Below are positions 19,875 to 26,827 of a stretch of DNA of 26,827 nt, piece after piece (the stretch's first letter is position 1; every line of letters begins with the position of its first letter). This DNA comes from Avimonoglobus sp965151315 (GTDB taxonomy: Bacteria; Bacillota; Clostridia; UBA1381), in the NCBI GenBank assembly GCA_965151315.1, contig CBCTZG010000039.1, forward strand, positions 1 to 26,827, in the 5' to 3' direction. The notes beneath the pieces are model-generated. The model saw only the letters and a program-made list of their open reading frames with translations. It did no database searches and was not told where the DNA came from. Position numbers and translations under genes: made by a program.

Positions 19875-22800
19875 TTGGCATATGATGGTTCCATTAAATT
19901 TGATACGAGCATAGATACAAAAAAATTTAAAGCTGGAATTGCCGCTATAAGCGCTGCTGCAGTCGCAGGACTTGGTGGTGCAGTCAAAGCCGGCATTGAT
20001 TTTGAAAGCGCGTTTGCGGGCGTAAAAAAGACAGTGAACGCAACAGAAGACCAGCTTGCCAAGATGCGGCAGGGGATCCAGGACATGGCGCTGGAAATGC
20101 CAATGGCTGCCGCTGACATTGCCGGGATAGCGGAAAGTGCGGGACAGCTGGGTATCCAGACAGACAATATTTTAGGATTCACAAAGGTCATGGCAGACTT
20201 AGGCGTAGCGACAAACCTGGCCGGTGAAGAAGCGGCGACTACCTTAGCCCGGTTTGCCAATATCACCGGTATGTCGCAGGATAATTTTGACCGGCTGGGC
20301 GCAACGATTGTAGACCTGGGGAATAACCTTGCCACAACAGAATCTGAAATCGCCGCTATGGGGCTGCGGTTAGCAGGAGCGGGCAGCCAGGTCGGAATGA
20401 CGGAAGCGCAGATCTTATCCTTTGCCGGCGCATTGTCAAGCGTTGGTATTGAGGCGGATGCCGGCGGTACGGCCTTTTCTACAGTTATGTCCAAAATGCA
20501 GCTTGCAGCTGAAACCGGCGGGGAAAGCCTAAACAACTTCGCAAAGGTTTCCGGCATGACCGCGAAAGATTTTAAGACAGCGTTCCAAAAGGACGCCACA
20601 AGCGCGATTTTGTCCTTTATCAAGGGGCTGAGCAAATCCGAAGAGCAGGGGATATCGGCAATCAAGGTACTGAATGATATGGGGATTTCAGAAATCCGGA
20701 TGCGTGACGCGCTTTTAAGGGCGGCCGGGGCAAGCGATGTATTTGAAGATGCGATCAGGACAGGGACGAAGGCCTGGGAAGAAAATACCGCGTTGACAAA
20801 GGAAGCTGAGCAGCGGTACGAAACAATGGAAAGCCAGCTGGGGATTATGAAAAACAGCGCGATCAATTTAGGTATCGCTGTATATGATGGGATCCAGGAA
20901 CCGTTGAAAAACGCTGTAGCAGATGGGACAGAAAATATAAAAGAACTGACAGACAGCTTTGAAAGCGGCGGGTTACAGATTGCTTTAGAAAAAACAGGGA
21001 ATCTTCTGGGCGATCTATTTTCTGGGGCGATAGAGCTCGCCGCTGGTGCCCTGCCTGTTTTAGCGGGCGGCCTGAGCTTTGTGGCGGATACGCTTGGGCT
21101 GATTGTTACGGTCGGCGGCATGGTGGTTGCCGGTATTGCGGCGTATAATATTACAGTAGGGCTAGCAACAGCGGCGCAGACAGCGTGGAATGCAGCCATG
21201 CTTGCAAATCCAGTAGGATTGGTAATCGCTGCGATGGCTGCGGCAGGCGTGGCGGTTTACGGCATTGTGCAGGCCTGCAAGTCAGCGGAGGAAGCCTACT
21301 GGAATCTAGGGGATGAAATCGAATCCACCGGAACCAAATTTGAAGAAGCAAAAACAAAGTCACAGCTGACTGACGAGTATGCGGCAGAATGGCGGAATTT
21401 AAAAGATGCGATCGCGTCGAACAAACTTCCATCTGAGGAACTTGCTGCTGCCCAGCAGCGGGTACAGGATATTGAAAAATGGTTTATTGATAACTACGAA
21501 AGCTATATCAGTGCTGAAGAACAGAAGAATGGGATCCGGGCAGAAACAATTGGTCTCTTGCAGGATCAGGCTGCGAATTTGTCTGAGATTGCCAGGATCG
21601 AGCTTTCAAACAAGCTGTTAGAAGAACGGTCTAGAGTGCCGGAATTATCAAAGGATATTGCAAAGCTGCAAGATTTGAACACAGAACTCGACAATCAAAA
21701 CATAAAATACTTAGAATCCAACAATGTAATGCATAAGGCTTCATTGGCATGGCGTTCATTGACGGAAGAACAGCGGCTGTCGGGTGAATACCAGAATGTA
21801 TACAACGCAATGCTGGAGGAAATAAACAGTACGCTTGGAACAAATTATGATTCTTATCGAAAAGTGACGGAAGCATTGGCGGATAATGAGAAAGCAATTC
21901 AAAAAAACAAGGAGAAAGTAGAGGAAAACAATCAAAAAATCGCAGATGGGACACAGTCTTTACAGCAGTATGCGGATGGCGCGAGACGGTTAATCGAATT
22001 GGACTTGGGCGGAACATACGAGGAAGCGTCCAATAAAATGGCTCTGTTACAGGCAGCCCAAAACGAACTCAATACCAGCGGCCAGCTTTCCAAAGACACC
22101 ATGCAGAAGCTGAACGACACTTTCCCGGAACTGGAGGGAAAGGAAAATATACCGGAAGCAATTGCGCAGGAAATGGAGAATCTGAGCACAAAAATCGACG
22201 CGGCCAGAAAGCAGGCCCAGGACCTGGGGACAGATTTGCTTGGGATCCCAACGGATATTCCTGTTAATATCCGCATACAGGTGTTTGGAAAAGAGCAGCT
22301 CACGGGGATCCCGCAATATGCCAAAGGTACGCGGTTTGCAAAACCAGGGCTGTCGGTGGTCAATGAGCGTGGTACGGAACTGATTCAGGGCCGGGACGGA
22401 GCATTTCGATATGTGGACAGCCAAGGCCCGGCGCTGACCGTATTAAACCGTGGCGACAGAGTGTATACAGCCGCCCGGAGCCGAATGATGCTGGCGGCGG
22501 CAAGTAAACGGATCCCGGGATTTGCCAATGGATTCCGAATGGGGTATCCGATGCCGTCAGTTACCAAGTTTGCAATTTCCGGCCAGCTGGAAAGCAAGCT
22601 GGGAAGTTTAGGGAAAGAATTGATCCAGGGCTTGGCGGCAGGTATTATGAAAAATGAAAAAATAGTCGCTAAAGCATTAGACAGCCTATCGGAGGAAATG
22701 CTGGAAAGCGAGCGGGAATATCTCCGGGAAAAGGACCGGATTGACCAGGCCCGAGCCGCCGAGGAAGAAGCAAAACAGGCAGCAGAATACGAACAGAAAT

Positions 22801-23717
22801 TAAAAGACGCCAAGGATGCCCAGGAGCGGGAGAAGATCCAGCAGGAGGAACTGGCCAGGATCCAGAAGGCCGGGGAGGACGCACGCCTTGCCCAGCTAAA
22901 GGAAACGGCGGACAATGAAAAGAAGATCATGGACGCCTTAAAAGACGACATCCGGGCTGTGTATTCTGACATTGCAGACTATGCCACAGAACACATCGGT
23001 CAGGTTTCAGACGCACAAAAACAGCTCTCGGATAAACTGGAGGATTTTGGAAGTCTGACCTATACGGTAGATATGGGCAGCGGTATGACCTATGAGCGGC
23101 TGGCGGATTTAGGGGAATACAAGAAGGTATTATCCCAATACAACCAGGATATGCAGCAAGTGAAAGACCGGATTGTGGCAGCTGGGTTTGATTCAGAAGT
23201 AATCAGCAGATTTATGGCAGAGATGGCGGATTTGTCCACAGGGGAAGCCATAAAAACGGCCCGGGCAATTGCCGGGGCCAGCGATGATGTTTTCCGGCAG
23301 TATATGCAGGACTGGAAAGACATATCTTTTTTGGCGGATCAGAGTGCGGCGCTGTTCTATCAGGAAGACATGGAGGAAGCAGTAGATGAGAGCGTAACCT
23401 ACATGCGGACAGAATTGGAAAAACTTGGGGTAGAAGTCCCGGACGGGTTCTTTGCTTCCGGGACGCTGTCCGCGAAAAACTTTGGCAAAGGGTTTATGGC
23501 GGAAATGGACGCGGTCATGGAAAGTGTTCGTGAGTTGGTAAACAGCTTTAACGCCAGCCTAACGCCGCAATTTGCATACCCAGGCGGCGGGGGAACATAC
23601 ACAAGCACGGTATACGGGGACACGAACTACAATATTTACGGCGGCAATGCAGGCGACTTAACGGCCCAGATCCAGGCGATGGAAACCCGGAAGCGGATGC
23701 TGGGAATAGGAGGGTAA
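19875..23717 (+). CDS. Tail tape measure protein (TP901 type)
   Basis: A 1280-residue protein, by far the longest gene, from TTG 19875 (GAGGTG 7 bases upstream; nearby ATG codons are out of frame). Residues about 60-330 are the TP901 core domain (FESAFAGVKKTVNATEDQLA, MADLGVATNLAGEEAATTLA, MRDALLRAAGASDVFEDAIR). Hydrophobic segments lie at about 380-460 (NPVGLVIAAMAAAGVAVYGI), then long coiled coils, and a Gly-rich C-terminus. Its length sets tail length and it passes through the tube at infection. Around 21640-21990 base use is more AT-rich, a sign of mosaic exchange. Confidence 0.92.
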   Translation: MAYDGSIKFDTSIDTKKFKAGIAAISAAAVAGLGGAVKAGIDFESAFAGVKKTVNATEDQLAKMRQGIQDMALEMPMAAADIAGIAESAGQLGIQTDNILGFTKVMADLGVATNLAGEEAATTLARFANITGMSQDNFDRLGATIVDLGNNLATTESEIAAMGLRLAGAGSQVGMTEAQILSFAGALSSVGIEADAGGTAFSTVMSKMQLAAETGGESLNNFAKVSGMTAKDFKTAFQKDATSAILSFIKGLSKSEEQGISAIKVLNDMGISEIRMRDALLRAAGASDVFEDAIRTGTKAWEENTALTKEAEQRYETMESQLGIMKNSAINLGIAVYDGIQEPLKNAVADGTENIKELTDSFESGGLQIALEKTGNLLGDLFSGAIELAAGALPVLAGGLSFVADTLGLIVTVGGMVVAGIAAYNITVGLATAAQTAWNAAMLANPVGLVIAAMAAAGVAVYGIVQACKSAEEAYWNLGDEIESTGTKFEEAKTKSQLTDEYAAEWRNLKDAIASNKLPSEELAAAQQRVQDIEKWFIDNYESYISAEEQKNGIRAETIGLLQDQAANLSEIARIELSNKLLEERSRVPELSKDIAKLQDLNTELDNQNIKYLESNNVMHKASLAWRSLTEEQRLSGEYQNVYNAMLEEINSTLGTNYDSYRKVTEALADNEKAIQKNKEKVEENNQKIADGTQSLQQYADGARRLIELDLGGTYEEASNKMALLQAAQNELNTSGQLSKDTMQKLNDTFPELEGKENIPEAIAQEMENLSTKIDAARKQAQDLGTDLLGIPTDIPVNIRIQVFGKEQLTGIPQYAKGTRFAKPGLSVVNERGTELIQGRDGAFRYVDSQGPALTVLNRGDRVYTAARSRMMLAAASKRIPGFANGFRMGYPMPSVTKFAISGQLESKLGSLGKELIQGLAAGIMKNEKIVAKALDSLSEEMLESEREYLREKDRIDQARAAEEEAKQAAEYEQKLKDAKDAQEREKIQQEELARIQKAGEDARLAQLKETADNEKKIMDALKDDIRAVYSDIADYATEHIGQVSDAQKQLSDKLEDFGSLTYTVDMGSGMTYERLADLGEYKKVLSQYNQDMQQVKDRIVAAGFDSEVISRFMAEMADLSTGEAIKTARAIAGASDDVFRQYMQDWKDISFLADQSAALFYQEDMEEAVDESVTYMRTELEKLGVEVPDGFFASGTLSAKNFGKGFMAEMDAVMESVRELVNSFNASLTPQFAYPGGGGTYTSTVYGDTNYNIYGGNAGDLTAQIQAMETRKRMLGIGG

Positions 23718-23720
23718 GGC

Positions 23721-24572
23721 ATGTATATCGACTATGAAAGCAGTGCGGGAACGGTCTGCTTCGGCGGCGGCCGGGATTCACTGTTCCGGATTACAGGGCT
23801 GGATGGCCTGTGGCTGACTGGGAGAAGTTTTCAGACTGCCGCATATGCAGGACTTCCCGGCCAGCGGGTAATTGGCGTGACGGAAGCGTCCCGGACGATC
23901 AGCATATCCGGGGACTTGCGGATGGACGCGGATTCGTCGCCATATATTTTATCTTCTGCCCTGACGGCGCTGAACCAGCCGGGGAAGCTGATTTTCTACT
24001 TCCCGGATAAGACCCTGGAGATCAGCTGCCGTCTGAGCGCCGCAGACCAAGGGGATCGGGATCCGGTGTATCAGCGGTATGTGTTCCAGTTCCTTTGTGA
24101 CGACCCGTATTTCTCGGACATTGGAAACACCCGAATCCCGCTTTACCAGATTAACGGAATGCTCAGCGATACGTTTACTTTCCCGGGCATGTTTTCTGGG
24201 GCTGTAATTGGCGGGACGGTGTATTACGAAGGGACTGCCCCCACGGAGCCGGTGATCCGGATCACCATTAACGCCATGCCGCCCCAATATCCGGATAACG
24301 GATTCTTAATTGTAAACGAAACCACAGGCCAGCAGATCGGGCTGGACTATATCCCGGCTGCCGGCAACGTGATCACCATTGACATCCCCAGCCGGAAAAT
24401 TTACCTACAGGATGGCAGCAGTCTGCTTCCGTATATAACCGACGGTACATTCTTGAACGGATTTACCCTCGTTCCTGGTGAAAACAGCCTGTATGTCCAC
24501 AATTTTAACGTATTGTCAGACGCATATATGGAATGCGTGTATAAAAATCAGTATTTGGAGGCGGTATGGTAA
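23721..24572 (+). CDS. Distal tail protein (Dit-like)
   Basis: A 283-residue protein right after the tape measure gene. The beta-rich N-terminal half (ITGLDGLWLTGRSFQTAAYA, GVTEASRTISISGDLRMDAD, ISCRLSAADQGDRDPVYQRY) matches the siphovirus Dit/tail-component family. It is the hub joining the tail tube to the baseplate. The C-terminal part (LVPGENSLYVHNF) is a typical carbohydrate-like galectin fold end seen in this family. It overlaps the next gene by seven bases. Confidence 0.85.
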   Translation: MYIDYESSAGTVCFGGGRDSLFRITGLDGLWLTGRSFQTAAYAGLPGQRVIGVTEASRTISISGDLRMDADSSPYILSSALTALNQPGKLIFYFPDKTLEISCRLSAADQGDRDPVYQRYVFQFLCDDPYFSDIGNTRIPLYQINGMLSDTFTFPGMFSGAVIGGTVYYEGTAPTEPVIRITINAMPPQYPDNGFLIVNETTGQQIGLDYIPAAGNVITIDIPSRKIYLQDGSSLLPYITDGTFLNGFTLVPGENSLYVHNFNVLSDAYMECVYKNQYLEAVW

Positions 24573-25549
24573 TGCAGTTTACAGACGATATCCGGATTTA
24601 TGATTTTGAGTTCAATCTCATACAGCAGACCAATACATATAACTCTGCCAGCTGGTCATTAAAATACAACGATGCGGGAACGTTTGAAGGGCATTTCCCC
24701 ATATCTGTGGATATTGTCCCGCTAATCATGGGAAATGATTATCTGGTCATTGCCCAGGGGGAAAACGCGGCAATTATCACCGGCAGACAGGCCGGGACGG
24801 ATTTTGCCGTATTTGGCCGGACATGCAGCTGGATCCTGAGCCGGCGGGTCACGCCGGATTTTGACCAGCTGACCGGAACCGCGGAGACGCTGACCCGGGG
24901 GTTTGTCCAGACGGCGTTTGCTGATGTGGAGAATTTTGTGCTTGGGCCGGAATTTGGGCTGACCAAAGAGCTGAAATTTTGGCGCAACACCTATAACCCC
25001 ACCCTGGACGTAGTGACGGACTGCCTGGCGGAAGACGGGGCTGGGCACCGGGTGGTTTTTGACACGAAAAACAAGCAATGGGTCTATCAGGTGTACAAGG
25101 GGCAGGAATTGCCGCTGATCATATCGGAAGCCAACAAAAACGCCTACGACACGGAGATCACAGACGACTGCCTGGACTTCTATACCGGCGGATGGTATGA
25201 ACAGAAATCAGAAACCCAAGAGGGGGAAACAGACGGGGGATCAACGTGGATCTATATTCCCGGGGTATCTGAAAAAACGGGTATATACCGATGGGAATGT
25301 ACATTATCTGGCAGTAACGAATCGGAGGCAAAAAGCAGTTTACGGACCAAGAGGAGAAAAAACGAAACGGCGGTAAAATCTCGGGACCTGATCCTGGGAA
25401 GGGACTATGGATTGGGGGATATTGTCCGGGTGCAGATCCAAAAGGGGCAGTATCAGACAACGGTGAAAAAACGGATCACGGGCGTGAATATCCGGTATGA
25501 GCAGGGCGGAACCGGCCAGCAGCCGGTATTTTCAGATTTGGAGGGATAA
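24566..25549 (+). CDS. Gp37-like tail protein (tail-associated hub)
   Basis: A 327-residue protein. ATG 24566 and ATG 24572 are both in frame behind GGAGG (24557-24561), so the start is uncertain by two codons. It reads YDFEFNLIQQTNTYNSASWS, WSLKYNDAGTFEGHFP, and ILGRDYGLGDIVRVQIQKGQ, matching the ReqiPepy6 Gp37-like family of Firmicutes siphophages, tail-tip proteins related to gp27-type hubs. It follows the Dit gene, the usual order. No peptidase or lysozyme motif is visible. Confidence 0.8.
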   Translation: MVMQFTDDIRIYDFEFNLIQQTNTYNSASWSLKYNDAGTFEGHFPISVDIVPLIMGNDYLVIAQGENAAIITGRQAGTDFAVFGRTCSWILSRRVTPDFDQLTGTAETLTRGFVQTAFADVENFVLGPEFGLTKELKFWRNTYNPTLDVVTDCLAEDGAGHRVVFDTKNKQWVYQVYKGQELPLIISEANKNAYDTEITDDCLDFYTGGWYEQKSETQEGETDGGSTWIYIPGVSEKTGIYRWECTLSGSNESEAKSSLRTKRRKNETAVKSRDLILGRDYGLGDIVRVQIQKGQYQTTVKKRITGVNIRYEQGGTGQQPVFSDLEG

Positions 25550-25550
25550 A

Positions 25551-26334
25551 ATGGGATTTACATGTAGATTTTTACATAATCAAGTCTATTCGGCGCAGGA
25601 CGTGAACCAGGCGTTTTCCCGGCTGACCAGCCAGGGGGTATCCTTGTTTTCGGATACGGGAAATCCGCTGACAGATTTGAATACGGCGGTTTCAAACCTG
25701 GTAACTGACGGGATAGAACTGGATTATGACGCTTGTAAGGTGGTCAGCACGGGCGGCGGCAGCTATAAGGTCATGCCGGGAACGGCAATTATGCCAAACG
25801 GAGAAATGATCACGGTGGATACGGGGGTATACATTTACTGCCGGGACTGGTACAGCCTGGGATGTAGTTATGGCGGTAGAGGCCAACCAGGGGATCATCC
25901 GGGCCCAGACCGCCGACGCGCCGGCAAACGGAATATTAATCGCCCAAATCTCCGCTGCCGGTGCTGTGACAGACCGGCGGACATTCGCGACAACTAAGGT
26001 GGCGCCGTCGACAGGGAATATATATAGGGAATACAGCATCCCAGACACAACCTTAACATCTAGTATGGGCGGCACTGTTTTGGAAACTTTTGACGCAGGA
26101 AGCCCTTGGTTTCAATACATTTTAGTGACCAATAAAGACGGAAAAGCGGTCAGTGGAGGACATCAGAAATTAACAGAAGGCGTGAAAACTGAATTTATGA
26201 AAGCAAATCCGAATGATGAGACGATTAACAGCGTTTTACTGTCTTTTCAAAAACGAGGGCAGAATATTGATATATATGCCAAGATTGAAGGCGTTGGAGC
26301 CAGCACACATTCATTGCAATTTCTTGTTTTCTAG
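25551..26334 (+). pseudogene. Baseplate protein gene split by an apparent +1 frameshift
   Basis: ATG 25551 follows GGAGGG and starts MGFTCRFLHNQVYSAQDVNQ, a recognisable baseplate-protein start. The frame goes bad after about 25828 (a Cys-, Arg- and Pro-rich tail ending at 25997). The +1 frame carries on sensibly (TFTAGTGTAWDVVMAVEANQ onward) to TAG 26332-26334. A second ATG at 25870 has no ribosome site, so it is not a separate gene. The switch must lie between 25810 and 25995; removing one G from GGGGG at 25823-25827 restores a continuous reading of about 260 residues. It could be an error, a mutation or a switch. The last third is AT-rich. Confidence 0.65.
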
Positions 26335-26344
26335 GAGGTGTGAA

Positions 26345-26827
26345 ATGATCTATCAATTTACAGTACGGGGGGACAGGCTTTATATAGATCCGAAAAAAAA
26401 CGCGTACACCGGGAATGTGAATACATATACGTGTAGGTTTGATTTTGACGCGGAATGGGACGGAATGTCAAAGTTTATGGCAATAAAACGTTGTGATACC
26501 TGTATTGCCCCTGTTGAGATTATAAACAACCAATGTGTTATCCCATATGAAATATTTAATACGCCGGATATAGTCAGCTTTGGCGTATACGGGACGACAG
26601 GAACAGGAGAAAGCTACCGGCGCATATCAACCGGATGGGTATGTATGCGTATAGAGGACGGTGCATATTGTGAAGGTACAGCCCCGGAAACACCGGCGCC
26701 GGACTTGTGGGAACAATATATAGCGCAAATGCAGGCGGCTATCGACAACGGGTGTCCCAAGATCGGGGAAAACGGGAACTGGCTTTTATGGGACGCGGCG
26801 GCTGAGGAATATCAGGACAGCCAAATG
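26345..26827 (+). CDS. Baseplate upper or receptor-binding protein, 3' truncated
   Basis: ATG 26345 has AGGAGGTG just upstream. The open frame runs to the window end (161 codons), so the C-terminus is missing. It begins MIYQFTVRGDRLYIDPKKNA and continues with a beta-rich N-terminal domain (YTCRFDFDAEWDGMSKFMAI, NTPDIVSFGVYGTTGTGESY), then a helix (LWEQYIAQMQAAIDNG) and a GENGNWLLWDAAAEEY segment. N-terminal domains of this type occur in phage baseplate proteins that carry receptor-binding or sugar-binding ends. The receptor part would be beyond the window. Confidence 0.7.
   Translation, partial: MIYQFTVRGDRLYIDPKKNAYTGNVNTYTCRFDFDAEWDGMSKFMAIKRCDTCIAPVEIINNQCVIPYEIFNTPDIVSFGVYGTTGTGESYRRISTGWVCMRIEDGAYCEGTAPETPAPDLWEQYIAQMQAAIDNGCPKIGENGNWLLWDAAAEEYQDSQM

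Noticed and set aside
19817..21199. A 460-residue open frame on the minus strand opposite the tape measure gene
   Set aside because: It is a low-complexity Ala/Ser/Pro-rich shadow of a biased coding sequence, with no ribosome site, and lies opposite a clear tape measure protein.

Overview
The window is a continuous stretch of a tailed-phage (siphovirus) genome, probably a prophage or temperate phage of a low-to-middle-GC Clostridia host such as Lachnospiraceae. This rests on AGGAGG-type ribosome sites, GTG/TTG starts, and family content: Sak4-like ATPase, DUF927-type helicase, ArpU-like regulator, PBSX-type terminase, SPP1-type portal, Gp15 tail protein and Gp37-like tail protein. No integrase, repressor, lysis gene or att site is inside the window, so lifestyle cannot be read from it. 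Both end genes are cut by the window edge.

Layout. 2-1830: tail of a tandem-repeat protein (18 units of 24 bp) and small early genes, one of which appears to be read in two frames. 1836-5967: recombination and replication block (Sak4-like ATPase, SSB-like protein with a DDDLPF tail, ERCC4-type nuclease, CHC2 primase zinc finger, DUF927-type helicase). 5968-6161: nine GTTACCC/GGGTAAC heptamers around an AT-rich core, a strong candidate replication origin. 6188-8078: small genes, a PAPS-reductase-family PP-loop enzyme with a cysteine cluster, and an ArpU-like late regulator. 8086-8585: a minus-strand cassette (34-aa hydrophobic peptide, a similar 27-aa peptide, a 59-aa ribbon-helix-helix protein) opposed by a plus-strand RNA with a perfect consensus promoter and a perfect intrinsic terminator, laid out like a type I toxin-antitoxin system. 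8633-8736: a late promoter with a tandem 10-bp repeat, followed at once by a terminator. 8885-26827: packaging, head, connector, tail and baseplate genes, all on the plus strand.

Accessory genes sit inside the late operon. The minor head protein carries an AT-rich C-terminal domain that looks like a polymorphic toxin of possible zincin type. It is followed by a small AT-rich candidate immunity gene and three terminator-like hairpins. Between the Gp15 tail gene and the tape measure gene is an AT-rich island with a SHOCT-domain protein and a HicAB toxin-antitoxin pair, each unit having its own consensus promoter and terminator. The major capsid protein carries a YYTK-type insertion. A baseplate gene near the end is split by an apparent +1 frameshift at a run of five G.

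How it works together: the early genes copy and recombine phage DNA. The ArpU-like protein probably turns on the late promoter next to it, which drives the packaging-to-baseplate operon. The accessory units carry their own signals and can be expressed independently, as expected for genes active in a lysogen. All functions are read from sequence patterns without database searches.
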